A stretch of DNA of 64,000 nt from contig SIJG01000164.1 of NCBI GenBank assembly GCA_023374025.1, positions 62,001 to 126,000 on the forward strand. Reading direction: 5' to 3'. Shown piece after piece: positions 11,557 through 23,690 of this stretch. Made by a program: the position numbers and the translations under genes. Position 1 is the first letter of the stretch. Each line of letters opens with the position of its first letter. This stretch comes from Heterodera schachtii. Taxonomy: Eukaryota; Nematoda; Chromadorea; Rhabditida; Heteroderidae. The notes below the pieces were generated by a model. That model had not been told where the DNA came from. It saw only the letters and a program-made list of their open reading frames with translations, and did not search any database.

Positions 11557-14500
11557 GTATTGCCTTTTTTGTATTTCTGTAAAATTTAATTATTATTATT
11601 TGACACAAATATGCAAAATTCAGTCTTGTTCGTCTCGATTTAGTTTTTTTTTAACGTTTATTTTTATGGTCTAAAAGCCGAAGAAATCTAGGCGTGTTTA
11701 ATCTAAGTAAATATTTTCTTATGTATTAAGCTTGGCTTCACTAGGATGAATAATAGCGAGTTTAAAATTTTTAAATTGTAAAAACTGTGACTCTTGCATA
11801 ATTCGTAATGAATGAAATATATATTTTTAAATTGTTTTATTGTTATACTATTTTTCAGATTAAAGCATTTTTTTCAATATTTATACCGAAAAAATTAATT
11901 GAATTTTTCAAATTTAATGCCAAAATTTGATTTATATTATTATTTAATGAAATAATTAAGAAAAATATTTATTGATTTTTGTTAAATTAATCGAGATTTT
12001 TAAATTATTTTATTTACATTTATTAATGCTATATTTTTAATTATTTATTTATTTTGTTGAAATTTACAAAGTTTTTCTCATGGAGAAAACTCATTCTTAT
12101 GGTACTTCGAAGATCGAACGATCTTTTAAAATATCATTATGAAATTATCCACAAAATTTTTATTCTTAATTTTTATTTTCATTATAATTTCTATATTTAT
12201 TTGCTATTTAGACGACTTCTAGTATTTATAAAAATAACATATAAAAAACAATCTTCTGTTTTAAACTTATCAATATAATTTTTAGATTTTAAATATTTAA
12301 GCTTTCCTTTTATACCTATTTCTTTTTTTATCTTGCAAAACACTTCAGTTTTCCTGATCTCTTTACTATGCGTCATAATTTAATAAATAATAACATTTAT
12401 TTTAGTTTTATTAATTGTTTTTGAGTGATAAATGCTTAAATTTGATATTCTCCCAAAGCTTTGTTATATATGCTTTGACTGTTCATTTAAATTTTAATAG
12501 ATTTATTCTTGTCTTCAGAAAATTATAAGCTTTTTTTCTCGCTGAGAACTGTTCTATCTTTGCGTGTTGTTGAATTTTTCTATTTTACAATTCTATATCC
12601 GATATCTCGGTGAATTAATTTTATTTTGCTCAAGCTTTAATTGTTTCTGTATTTGTTTATTTAATACGTTGGTATATTTATTAAATTTTCTCTTCAATCT
12701 TAATTTTCTATTTTAATTTTTATCAATAAGCAAAAAAAATTAAATAAGATTCATCTTTGTAGATAGAAGTGAATAACTCATCTGCAATTGAATGACTCTT
12801 CTACATTTCTTTTGAACTGTTTAATAATTTATAAATAGTTGGGTGTTTTTTTAATATTTTGAATCATTGAATTGAGGCTATTCACTTAAATTGAAAAATT
12901 TTATGCAATTTATGAATTTGTTTGTCAGAAAATTATTCAATTGTTTTAAAATATTTTAAGAATTATTTTCCAATTTGTTTTATTATTATATTATTACATT
13001 TTTTTAGTATTAAGATATAAAATAATTTTTTTCATATGATTGTTCGATTTAGATTACAAAGTTTATGAGAATGTTTAAAAACAAAAACACTCGTATGAAA
13101 AAAGTAATTATTTTCAGATTGGTATATAAATTCTTGAAATCCTCGACCATAAAACTTTATTTCTTACATCGAAATAGACCGCTGGATTTTTATAATAATA
13201 ATTTCTATTTTCTAATCAAATAGCTGTTCTATGAAACTATTATTTTTCACGCTTATTCAACTTAGATTATAAAATTATGTGAATTTTTAAATTTATTTTT
13301 TAATATTCTTCAATTCTTTTAAGCATCAAATATAAAGTAAGACTAATTAACCGATTCCTCTGTGTTTTTAATTTCAATTTATTATGTATTTTAAAATAAT
13401 TTTTTTTTCTTGATGACTAATTTTTGCCTATTATATAATTTTATGTGAATGTTTTAGTTTGATTATTTCTTATTCCTATTATCATACAAAATTTTATTTT
13501 TATTTTATTAAAATAACATTCCTTTAATAAATCAATTTTTTATGTTTTGATTTGTATTTTATTAATAATATTCTTATTTTATTCATTTTGAATTGTTTTT
13601 ATTCTGCCTCATAAAAAATAGTATTCTTTTTATAATTCTATTCAAGCATTTTTAATTGTTTTGCTGGATTTTATTTTTTGTAATGATTTTTGTCTTTGAT
13701 TTTTATTAATTGTTTCTATTTTTGTAAACTTTTTAAGAATCCCAGGTCATATAAGCAAGTTAAATATTCTTATTATTTAGAAAATTCACTATTATATTAA
13801 GCTTTGAATTTAATTATATGAAATTTAATTTGTTTTTATTTTGAAATATAAAAATCTTTTCTAATTGATTTCTTTTCAAAAATATCAAATTAATTCATTT
13901 TATTGGAATTAAATAAATTAATTTCTTTCAAAATAAATAACTTGTAAAGAATTCAAAAAATATAATTTTCTCGTTTATTAAAATTTGTTAGTATTTTTTG
14001 GCATGGTTTGCTTATGCAATGCTTTGTTATATTTTTAAAATTACATATTAGATTTAAAATGTTTTAATCTTTTTAAAAAATTTTCTATTATTTAATTGAT
14101 TTTTGACCAATATTTGTTTTTTTTGCATGTTGACATTTATTTATATTTATTCAACAAAATGAGGTCTCTTCTTTAGAGTTGTTGATTTTCAAAAATTACG
14201 TTCGTTTTTCTGATTACATTTTTTGCTTTTTGCTTCTTCATAAATTTTCTTATTATAAATTCGCTGTCGAAATAGAAATATTATTTTTTGAAAACTCAAA
14301 AATTTCTATAAAACACAAAATTTCTTTTTGTGTTTTTGATTACATAAATTTTCACATTAATTTTAAAAAAATTGTTAAATTTAATTATAAAAATTTTTTA
14401 AGGTATATTTTCTTGTCTTTCTGAATCGGAAGTTTGAGTAGATATCATCCAAATCTCGCTATATTAGTATCAAAATTTGACTTTTTCGTCTTTTAAATTA

Positions 14501-14600
14501 GTATATAATAATTAAATTGGCATTTTTTGAAAATTAATTAAATAGAATATTGAATAGATTTAAAAATTATTCCATTTTACATTTTTTTTAAATGTGAGAT
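11557..14600. other. AT-rich stretch, nothing firm
   Basis: Long T-rich region. Open frames at 12054-12278 (74 codons) and 14179-14424 (81 codons) are rich in Phe, Ile, Lys, Asn and Tyr with no GC-richer core and are expected by chance at this composition. Weak exon-like pieces occur at 11687-11708 and near 11743. A CAAGATAAAA-type word (as TTTTATCTTG) recurs at 12329. Confidence 0.45.
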
Positions 14601-14920
14601 TAAAACAACTTTTTATTGATACCATCCACTACATTCGGTGATGCCATGAAATTTTCTATTTTCGCTTTCGGAAGTTCTCATTTTAATATGTATTTGTAAA
14701 AATTTATTTTTCATGATATTTTCGCATCCAAATTCAACCAAAATTTAAAAATTATTTATTTATATTTTATTTACATTTTTTTAATTTTTTACTATATACA
14801 AAAAGTCCTCCATATTTAGTTGAAAATTTATTAATATTAATTTTTCTCTTTATCTTTCAATAAATTATTTTATTTTTTCATTTTAATCTTGGCATCGTTG
14901 CTGAACTCTTCACTTATTTG
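14595..14920. repeat. Module E-type cores, two adjacent copies
   Basis: Bases 14625-14750 match 3630-3740 and 47145-47290: CATTCGGTGATG, GCTTTCGGAAG and TATTTGTAAAAATTTATTTTTCA are shared, with differing bases between. A second core follows TTTTAATCTTGGCATC at 14880. Confidence 0.55.
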
Positions 14921-15122
14921 TTAGTCGAATCAATTGTTTTTAATTTTATAGCAAAATATGATTTAATGCTCTTATCATTCCAGTCATTAATCGCTAAGTA
15001 TATTAATAAATAATTATAGAGATATGTTTTTGAAATATAATTTTTTAACATTATTAAAAAAAAGTCCTTCAATAATATTCTATTTTTTTCTTTATATTTT
15101 AATAAATTATTTTCTGTTTTTG

Positions 15123-15244
15123 TTGAAGAAGAACTCAGGTTAGGTACAAATTGAAATTTTATGAAAGTATTTTTGAAGAATTTACTAATTTTCTCAGTTT
15201 AAATAATATTTATTTAATTATTTTTGCTATTTCTTTTATTTTTT
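15123..15244. repeat. 120-base direct repeat, copy 1
   Basis: Almost identical to 16302-16427: starts GAAGAAGAACTCAGGTTAGG and ends TGCTATTTCTTTTATTTTTT. It lies directly left of the TIR element at 15245. High identity makes it much younger than most duplications here. Confidence 0.85.
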
Positions 15245-15675
15245 CAGTGGAAAATGCGTCAGTGAAAATTTTATTGTGATAAAAACAAGTTCCTTGCGTT
15301 TTCGGGGGCACTGACCACGAATCCTGTATCCATTTCGGCCAATTCCGAACCCCGGACCCGAATTAGAAGAAAAAGTAGAGAGTCCAAATTTTTGAATTTT
15401 GCATTTTTTGTTGAAAAACGGCATAAATGATCTCTTATTGCTGGATTGAGGCTTTTCGTATGTTTACGTGTATTTAAACCGATTTTTATGAAAACTAAAT
15501 TTCGAAAATTTTGGCTTTAAGACTTTTTGTTCGAGGTTGGGTCCGCGTTCGAAATTGAAAACAATGTTCTTATAGAATTTTAATTCTATATTACAATAAT
15601 GATGACATAGAAAAATATTTTGTATCACAGACGCATTTTCTCCTGACGCATTTTCCACTGACGCATTTTCCACTG
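15245..15675. mobile_element. TIR element with 15-bp subterminal repeats
   Basis: The left end CAGTGGAAAATGCGTCAGTG (15245-15264) is matched inverted at 15656-15675. Inside the right end a 15-base unit, GACGCATTTTCCACT, is repeated four times from 15630 to 15689 with small changes. The interior (15283-15360) carries GGGGCACTGACCACGAATCC and GACCCGAATT, homologous to the palindrome arms at 28450 and 28600. Ends starting CAGTG suggest a hAT-like origin, but no 8-bp duplication was found. Confidence 0.65.
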
Positions 15676-16301
15676 ACCGATTTTCCGGTCACGAATCGTT
15701 GTGCTATTTGCAAGCGTAAATTAAATATATAATCAGATAAATTATTCATAGTTCATTATTAATTTAGAATATCTTTTGGAAAACTGCATTATTAAAAGCA
15801 ATTAATTGATATACTCGTACAATGTCGAACAGTAGATTCTCTTGATATTGTTACATTGTTTTTTGATTTTTTTAAATTCATTCTTTTATATTTTAAAACT
15901 TCATTTGGAATATTTTTTTACTTTTTAAAAAAATAATTAATTGGAAAATAATATATTTCTGTATTTTAGTAATGATTATTTGCATATCAAGAATTGATAT
16001 TTTCAGATTTATCTTTACAGCCTATCCTATGCCTTCAGTTCTTTTTTTAATGAAATTTTTATGAAGTAATAAAAAATTTTAGTTTATTTTTATTTGACTT
16101 ATTTTATAGCAAATCATTTTATTTTATTGCATTTTATTTTGCCAAAAAAGCTCAATATTTTTATTTATATGTACATAACATTTTTTTACTTTTAAAAATT
16201 TTTGTCGAAAGAATAATAATTATTTTTCCTTATACTTTTTGCTCATGGGTATGCAGTGAACAGTAGTGCATTCAAGCATATTTCCTTGTTTTTGCACCAC
16301 C

Positions 16302-16427
16302 TTTTGAAGAAGAACTCAGGTTAGGTACAAATTGAAATTTTATGAAAGTATTTTTGAAGAATTTACTAATTTTCTCAGTTCAAATAATTATTTATTTAAT
16401 TATTTTTGCTATTTCTTTTATTTTTTA
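16302..16427. repeat. 120-base direct repeat, copy 2
   Basis: Copy of 15123-15244, about 1.18 kb downstream in the same orientation. Only a few substitutions and one short insertion separate them. Confidence 0.85.
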
Positions 16428-17059
16428 TTTTTTATTCCGCTGCTTTTATTAATTAAAATAATTTAATTGTTAAATTACTTGGACTCGGGAGTTTGTTCAA
16501 GTTGTCGACCAAATGAACTCAGAAGAACATTTTTTTAAAATTGTCAGTAAAAAGTTCAAAATTATTAATTAAAAATTATATTAAATTATTATTGGTTATT
16601 TATTGATGTCGATTATTTTAGTTTATGAGTCATTTATTTTGTTCTATTTTTCATTTTAATGCAATTTTATAGGAAATTAATATTTTTCATTTAAATTTTT
16701 TCATATTATTAAATTGTATTACTACTGATGCTTCTTTTAGGAAACTTATGTTATATTTTCAAAAATTTATTATTTATCTTTTTCTAATAATTATTTTTCA
16801 TTTTAAGTTTTACTATATTTTTTCATAAATTATTTCAAAACTGCAATTATTTTATAAAACAAGTTAAGTTTTTATTTGAAAATAATTTTACTTTCATTTT
16901 TTATTTTTACTTGCAATTATTGCTGCTTTGTTTTTTAGTTATTTATTGTTTCTATTTAAATTTCTTTCTCATGGCCATTCGGCAAAAAACAAATGGCGCC
17001 TGTTAAGGGTAGTTTTTTTGATTTTTCTATAAATAAAAATATTCGGTCAAATGAATTTT

Positions 17060-19020
17060 ACTGATTGTGAGTGCTTTTCTCTTAATAATTTTATTTTAAA
17101 TTCAAATTTTAAAATTCATATTTTAACAATTTTTATGAAAATTTAATTTTTCGGATATGCGATTTTGAAATTTGAAAGGAAAGTATTAAGGAGTCTATTC
17201 TTGGTTTTCTTTACAGATAACTCGGACATTTTATCGTATTTTGTTTTTTACCGTGATTTTCCAATTTTTGCCAATAAATATGATAATATGCAGTGCTTTC
17301 AATCAATTTGTAAACCAATAAATGATTTTTTATTACTTCAGAAATGTTCATTATATTATATTGCATAGTTTTGAAATCACACTTAATAAATATTTAGGTA
17401 TTTTATTTAAAAGTTACTTACTTCTGTAATTTAATCATAAATTAAATGGCATCTCAAATTTAAGCTAAGAAAAATATAATTTTTATATCAAGAAATTTTA
17501 TAATATTTTTTAAGGTAAAATATTAAAAAGAAATTAATTTTTCTACTTTTAATTAAGGTATCCATATTAATTTTTCAAGCTTTTAAGCTGCAATGATTTA
17601 TTTTTTGATTTTTTTTTCTTCTTGGAGAATGAAGTACATTGTGCTGTCGGTCGACTTCACAGGTTGGTATTATTTTCATTTTATTAGATTTCGAATTTTA
17701 AAGTTTAAGTTTTGCTTTTCAATTGATTTTATCTTGCTGGATGGAGGCCCTCCTGTACGTTTTCCAAATTGCTTTTGCTTATTTATTAGGGGGCGTATTT
17801 TTGAGAAAAATTTTTGCATTCAGCATGTTTTCGTAATAATATCATTATTTACCAATTAATTTTAATTTTATTCGTTTAATTCTTGTTCTTTGTAAGAGAT
17901 AAAAAATGATGAATACTATGAAAGTACAACATTTTTCTTTTATAATTAATATATATTAATTATTCAGCATAATTTTGTGCATTCTTTAGGTGGGCCTAAT
18001 ATAAAAGATTAATTTAAAATTTTATTATATTTGATAAAAGAAATTTTTTGACTTTCTTTTTATTATACTTTTTGCCGGTCAGAAGTGACCACTTTATTTT
18101 TATTTGAACCCTGTGACTATATTTTTAATAATAACTTTATTCTGTTATTTTCGATTAGTTTTTATTAATAAATTTAAAATAATAATTTATTATTAGATTT
18201 AATTTCAAAACTTATAAAAATAAGTTTTGTAATTAAACAAAAATCATTTGGTTTAATTAAACAAATTATTCTTATTGCTAAAAAATTATTAAAATGAAAC
18301 AATTTAACGTTACTTTGAATTAATAAAATTCATTTTTCACGAAATTTAATTTTTTGACAAATATAAATTGAATTTTATTAAAGTTTGAGGAATTTAAGAA
18401 TTTTTTTTATATTATTAGCTATTTATTTATATGCGTAAATATAAAAATTTACTTTAATTATAATAATTAAAACATATATAACTCATGTTGAGCAAACATT
18501 CATAATAATATTTATTCTTATATTCATTATTCTGTATTTTAATTTTAATACATTTTAAAAATTTAATAAAATTTAACAAATTTAGTCGAAATCAAAAATT
18601 ATATCTTTGTTTCTTATTTCTTTGTTTCATTAACATATTATTTAATTTATCTTTAAAAAATATGAATAAATAAATTAACAATTCTCGCCAGTAATGAAGT
18701 AGATATAATTTACATTTATTCTAAGCATGGAAAGCATTGTTTAAGTATAAATTATGATTTTTTATTTTTTGAAATTTTATTTTTTCAATAATATTAAATG
18801 ATAAATTCTGAATGTTATCTTTAAAAACTAGAAATGGTTCATCAAAACACAATCATACGCTTTTCCCGTTTGAAGTAATATTCTCGAAAAAATGAGTCGT
18901 CTTTGTATAGTTCTACCGCCCTAAGCGGCCGACAATTGATTCGTTGAATCTTTCTTTGCTCATGACCATTATAAGCCTTTTCTTATAAAAGATATTTAAT
19001 TGAAAATTTGCTAAAAATTG
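17060..19020. repeat. Segmental duplication, copy 2 (partner 9130-10460)
   Basis: See 9130-10460. This copy is longer because of insertions. It includes the exon-family segment (17440-17690) and a module D core with the GGPPVRF codons (17732-17770). Confidence 0.75.
17217..17368 (+). CDS. Candidate terminal exon, unknown protein
   Basis: TTGGTTTTCTTTACAG is a strong acceptor. After two bases, 49 codons run to TAG at 17366-17368, starting NSDILSYFVFYRDFPIF and including NMQCFQSICKP. The parallel position in the older copy (9282) has TATTCTTAG and then a short frame MSASNHY before GTAAAA. Composition is AT-driven in the second half, so confidence is limited. Confidence 0.3.
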
Positions 19021-19039
19021 TTAGCTGTTAGATTGTTTC

Positions 19040-19981
19040 ATTGATTAAAAGGCGAAAAACGAAAAAAAAATTTAGTTTTTTTTAATATACAATATTTAGC
19101 AATTAACAAGCCTATTTTTTGATTATTTCGTTTACAATATTAAGTTTTTTCTTTTATCATATTTCAGCAATTATTATTAAATAATTGAGTTTTTCTAGAA
19201 CTGGATTTTATTAATTTGGTATTAAATTGTTCTATTCTTATAAAGAAAATATCATATTTTAAATAAAATTACAACTTTGAAATTTTTGATAATCTTGAAA
19301 ATTTTATATGATTTTTTTCTTGCAAATAATTTCATCTTAATTGGCCACAATGTGATGCGACTTTGGCTACAACACAATGCGCATGTGGAAAAAACAGCCA
19401 TTTTTGTTTGAACTATTATAATTTAATATATGTATTATTTATTTTTTTTTATAGTTGATTTCTGAGTAAATTTGTTTGCTCAAACTTCTCACGTGTTTTT
19501 TAATATAAATCGTTTGGTCGTATTTGTAATTTTAATATTTGTTAAATCTACAGAAAATTTTAGTTTTATTTATTTCCCTGAGTGATTCCTAAGTTTATGT
19601 TATGGTAGTTTATTTGTGTATTTGTTTGTGATATATTCTTTTTCATTTTCTTATACTTAAGGTATTAATAATTAAATGTCATGTTATTTTATTGGATTAA
19701 TTTTTCACATGTGTAAAATCTTTCTATTTCACTTGGATGCAAAAAGCGTGCATTTAATTTTTTAAATTTTCCCTATGTTATTGACTTAATGAATCAGCTT
19801 ATTATGTGTACTTTTTTTTATTAATGTTTGTTTAATTGCCTTATTATAATTAATTATTTTCTTATTTATTTTATTTTTCGACGATGCTTTATTAATACCT
19901 ATTCTTCATATTAACAATCAATAATTTGTTTTCATTTTGCCTTTTATATAAAATCATTTTAATTAAATTTTATTTATTAAG
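19040..19981. other. AT-rich stretch with one GC-richer island open on both strands
   Basis: Bases 19335-19390 contain GGCCACAATGTGATGCGAC. The forward frame reads IGHNVMRLWLQHNAHVEKTA; the reverse frame starts with ATG and reads MAVFSTCALCCSQSRITLW. Neither has paired splice sites good enough to choose. The block TGAGTAAATTTGTTTGCT at 19464 recurs at 61890. Confidence 0.35.
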
Positions 19982-20033
19982 CCTCACGGAACTAAAGGGA
20001 CGATCTTTTTGGATTTAAATTTATGTGATTATA
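19982..20033 (+). CDS. Candidate exon, unknown protein
   Basis: Entered after TTTATTTATTAAG and left at GTAATA (20034). Reads PHGTKGTIFLDLNLCDY plus one base. The frame also continues open for 18 more codons into AT-rich DNA. A 92-base intron would join it to 20126 in phase, giving a short C-terminus. Confidence 0.33.
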
Positions 20034-20125
20034 GTAATAATATATATCAAATTTGTAGTTTATCTTTCAAATTAGCCTTTAATTTTTATTTTTAACTGTT
20101 TTTTTTCTCTTTAATCTCGTTGCAG

Positions 20126-20162
20126 GCAGTTGGATGATATTGAATGGGCATTATTAGAATAA
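20126..20162 (+). CDS. Candidate terminal exon with a very strong acceptor
   Basis: TTTTTTCTCTTTAATCTCGTTGCAG is the best acceptor seen in the window. After one base the frame reads QLDDIEWALLE and then TAA (20160-20162). In the phase required by 19982-20033 it instead reads SSWMILNGHY-stop (ending 20157). The island is GC-richer than its flanks. Which phase is right needs a transcript. Confidence 0.38.
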
Positions 20163-21105
20163 GTATAAGTATTTATTTTATTAATAATATTAACTATTAA
20201 CAAATATTTATTAATTATGTATTCAGATTTATATTTTTGTTCTATAAAAAGTACAGTTCTCTTATTTTGGATGGTTGTACGGAATAATCATCTATCTACA
20301 TATTCGGATAAGTACATCTTTTTAAATTAAAAATGGTTTTATGTTATTTTATTTAAAAAAAATATTTATATTATTATTTTTTCTTTATTTATTTTATGTT
20401 CATTGAATTAGTTTATATCAAATGCATTAAAAATAAATAATTTTATTATTAAATGTAATTTTTAGTTGTTACATTTTAATAATTTTGTTTTTAAGCAGTT
20501 TATTTCGAGAGTAAAATTTAAAAACTATGTTAATTTATTTTTTTCATATATTTATTCCCAATATAATCAAAAAAAATTTTGATCTGTTTAAAAATGTTTT
20601 TTTTATTATAACAATGTTTCATAATTAATTTTTATTTGTTTTAGGTTATAGGTTTTTATTTAGTATTTACTTTAGATCAATTTTTTGCATTGCCCTAAAA
20701 ATCTTGTACAATATCCAGTGTACATAGCGACGCACACTGGCCTTCGATTTAAAATATAATTTGTAAATTTTATTATTTTTTAAATATTTATGTTATTAAA
20801 TTTTTATTTATTATATAACTTTTTATTTTTTGGATGAATATCTGCAGAAATGTTTGTTGTTCAATAAATTGCTTTATTTAAAAAATTGCTATTTACAAAA
20901 TTCAATTAATTAATGAAATTTAGTATTTAGCTAAAGCTCCATTGCAAAAAAAATAGGGTCAAAATTGTTGAGTCTAAATTTTTCATATTATTTTGGTTAC
21001 AACTTTTTAAAATTTTACTAATTTTTTAGAAATTATATAAGTAGTGGAGGTACTTGGAGCTGTAGTTAAATACTAAATTTAATTAATTTAAAAGATTTAA
21101 GCTAA
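20163..21105. other. AT-rich stretch
   Basis: Nothing coding supported. Bases 20212-20275 (ATTAATTATGTATTCAGATT, TTCTATAAAAAGTACAGTTC) recur at 63420-63485. A GC-richer spot at 20705-20745 has no clear structure. Confidence 0.45.
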
Positions 21106-21674
21106 GTTATGATTAGGGCTACGATTTATAGGTTCTAAAAACTGCCAAAATAGGTAGGTTTTAGGTTCTAAAAAACTCCCAAAATAGGTGCTAAAAATGG
21201 GAAAATAGGTGCTAAAAAGTTCCGAATTTAGGGGTGTAAAATGGAAAATTTTCTTCAAAAGCAAAAATATTATGCCAAATTATTAAGGGCATACGTACAT
21301 AATTTTCAAAATTAAAAATTTTCATAATGAAAATAAACAAATAAATTTTGGAGGTGAATTTTAGAGAAATTTTTCATTTTTTAGGGATGTTTTTTAAAAT
21401 TTTTGGGTCGTTTCTTAGGGATGTATTTTTCGTTTTATTGCGTTTTGTTAACAAATTTTGGGCAAAACGCCAAAATAGGTGAAAATAAGTTTTAATTTTT
21501 TTTTTTTTTAGGTTTTTTAGGTGCTAAAATAAAAAACCTAGAAAATAGGTGCTAATAACTCGAAAAGTAGCTTAACAACAACCAAAAAAAAACATGTTTT
21601 TCATGCATTTCAGACCTAGGGAGCTCAGGGAAAAAATAGGTAAAAACCCTAAAAATCGTAGCCCTAGTTATGAT
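21106..21674. mobile_element. hAT-type MITE with exact 8-bp target duplication
   Basis: The element is 21114-21666 (553 bases). Its ends are TAGGGCTACGATTT and, inverted, TAGGGCTACGATTT. It is flanked on both sides by GTTATGAT (21106-21113 and 21667-21674), which fits the 8-bp nTnnnnAn preference of hAT transposases. Subterminal DNA repeats the word AAAATAGGTGCT several times near both ends. It encodes no transposase, so it needed one in trans. This is the best defined mobile element in the window and the reference for its relatives at 7128, 27720 and 28170. Confidence 0.9.
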
Positions 21675-22395
21675 TAATTATTTATTAAATTTAATTAAAA
21701 TAATAATTAATTTAAGCAAAAATGTTATTTTTAATGCTTGGTTTCAATAACATTAATAATGTCGGGAATAATAATTGTTTTTTTAGAAAAAGCCTCATAT
21801 GCTGCAATAATGTGGTTTTATTTGTTATATTGTTTTATATTGATTCTATCAATTAATGTTAAATTGACAATATAACTTTAAAACAAAATTTGCTCTTCGA
21901 ATTTTTTATTTCATCATTCAAGGCATAATAATTTAAAACATTTTCACATGGCACAAAAGTGTAAAGCCATTGGGTCAACATTTGCTGCCCTTCAAAATTT
22001 TCATTTTATTATTTAAATGCTGTTTACGTGAATAATTAATTAATTGAACATTTTTCAATATATAAAAATTATGTATTTTTTATATGTTATGTACGGTTTC
22101 ATCAACGTTTTGAAAAAAAACAAAAGTATAATTTTATTGAATTTAAAAAAAGTTCAAAAAATTTTGAAAGGGATTTTAATTTTTTTTATATGAGTTAATA
22201 AGTTTTTCGAAAATTTTACAACATGTAATCTTGGAATTTTTCATAAAAAATTTTCTGATTTTTTTCTAAGTTTATAGGTCAATCGATTTAAACAATTTTG
22301 TGGAAAACATAAGCAATTTGAAAATTTCACTGCATTCAGAATCAAAAAACCAGATTTCTAACAAATTTTTTCGACACATTTTTTCAAAAAATTTT
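21675..22395. other. AT-rich stretch with module O copy
   Basis: Bases 21790-21890 are module O; here GTTATATTG and CAATATAAC form a 9-bp inverted repeat. From about 22110 the composition becomes A- and T-run-rich and may belong to the insert carrying the GC hairpins at 22419. Confidence 0.45.
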
Positions 22396-22640
22396 TAGGA
22401 TGTGTGAGGGAAGAGAGCCCGGCGGTGCCGATAGGCGCCGCTGGAAAATTTTTTGTAATTTCTATACGAATTGTTTACAAATTATGTCTAAAAATTTACC
22501 AAATATTTGCAATTAAAAGCCAAGCGACGACTTTTTTTGCTTTTAAAAAATGCCTTTTTTTGCGGCGAGCTTCCAAAAAACTTTTGGAGAACAATGGGGG
22601 CCGGCGGTGCCGATAGGCGCCGCCGGGAAAATTTTGTAAT
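22396..22640. repeat. Two direct copies of a GC hairpin
   Basis: CCGGCGGTGCCGATAGGCGC occurs at 22419 and again at 22601, 182 bases apart, each followed by CG(C/G)..GGAAAATTTT.TAATT. Each copy is itself an imperfect hairpin (GGCGGTGCC pairs with GGCGCCGCC around GATA). Probably part of a transposable element of unknown type; open frames here are a by-product of GC content. Confidence 0.6.
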
Positions 22641-22804
22641 TTTGAATGCGACTTGTTAACGAGTTTGTTCAAAAAAAGACAAATTTTTTCGATTTTGAGT
22701 CCAATTTTTTAAGAGGATAAGAATTTTTAGGGGGCGGTGTGAAAATTTTGGCACATTTTATACCAATTTTAATACATTTCGTCATTAAAAACGAAAATAA
22801 ATTT

Positions 22805-22915
22805 ATCCAGGAAATCCAGGTCCAGGAAAAATCCAGGTTGTTGAAAAATGACCTGGACCTGGATTCAAGAAAAATCCAGGCCTGGATCCAGGTCCAGGTC
22901 GAGCTCTATACATTA
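22805..22915. mobile_element. hAT-like end with iterated TCCAGG
   Basis: The word CCAGGTCCAGG and its complement are repeated through about 100 bases. Read from its right end it begins AGAGCTCGACCTGGACC, matching the AGAGCTCGC ends at 28170 and 30838. No matching left end. The next bases (ATTAGTGCCAAGCACTTTTA) recur at 44238, so the insertion point lies inside a duplicated segment. Confidence 0.5.
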
Positions 22916-22919
22916 GTGC

Positions 22920-23690
22920 CAAGCACTTTTACATTTGTTTTTAATTTCAAAAGCTATTAAAAAATAATTTTTACTAATGCTATCATTTAAAAAAAAATTA
23001 TTGGTTTTATTTTATTTTTAAATGCTCATTTATGGTCGTCGAAAAACAAAATAAAATTCACAATGATTATTTTTTAAAATTTTTATTTTCATAAATGCTA
23101 CTAATTTTTAGAATATTAATATTTTTTATCCATATTAATTTATTTTAATTCAATTCTCGTGTTCCAATGCGTTTCTGTTTGATCTTCTTTTTGAATGATG
23201 GTTTTATTTGCAGACATGCAAATCTGTTTTCTTTTTTTTTTATATTGAGAAAAATTTAGCAAAAAGACTTTTTTTTATTTGATTTCATCAGAAAAATGAT
23301 TACCTTAAAAAGAATAATATTTTTTCATCTTTTTTTAATAAAACAATTTAATTTTTATTACGTATTCTTATCATTTTAATTTTAATTTTTTCCTTTTGAA
23401 CAAAATGTTGCCACTTTTAATAAAATTTTGTTTAAATAATCTTTAAATTATAAATTTATAATATGGTTAGTTAATAAGCATGTCTTCACAATGTTATTAA
23501 AAAAAAAATTAATCTAAGCTTTTAACAAACATTTGGTAAAAAAATTCAACCCAATTAACGACGTACAAAAATATAATAATATTAATTATAATATTTATAA
23601 AAACGTATTATTATGTGTGTTTTTTTTATTGTTATCTTTAAATTAATTATTATATCTGTTTATTTGATCTATTATTCGATTTTATTTTGA
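22920..23690. other. AT-rich stretch, nothing supported
   Basis: No islands, splice-like pairs or repeats recognised beyond homopolymer-rich DNA. Confidence 0.45.

Noticed and set aside
14179..14424. 81-codon open frame in AT-rich DNA
   Set aside because: Phe/Ile/Lys/Tyr-rich, no GC-richer core, no splice or start context; frames of this length are expected by chance at this base composition over 64 kb and two strands.
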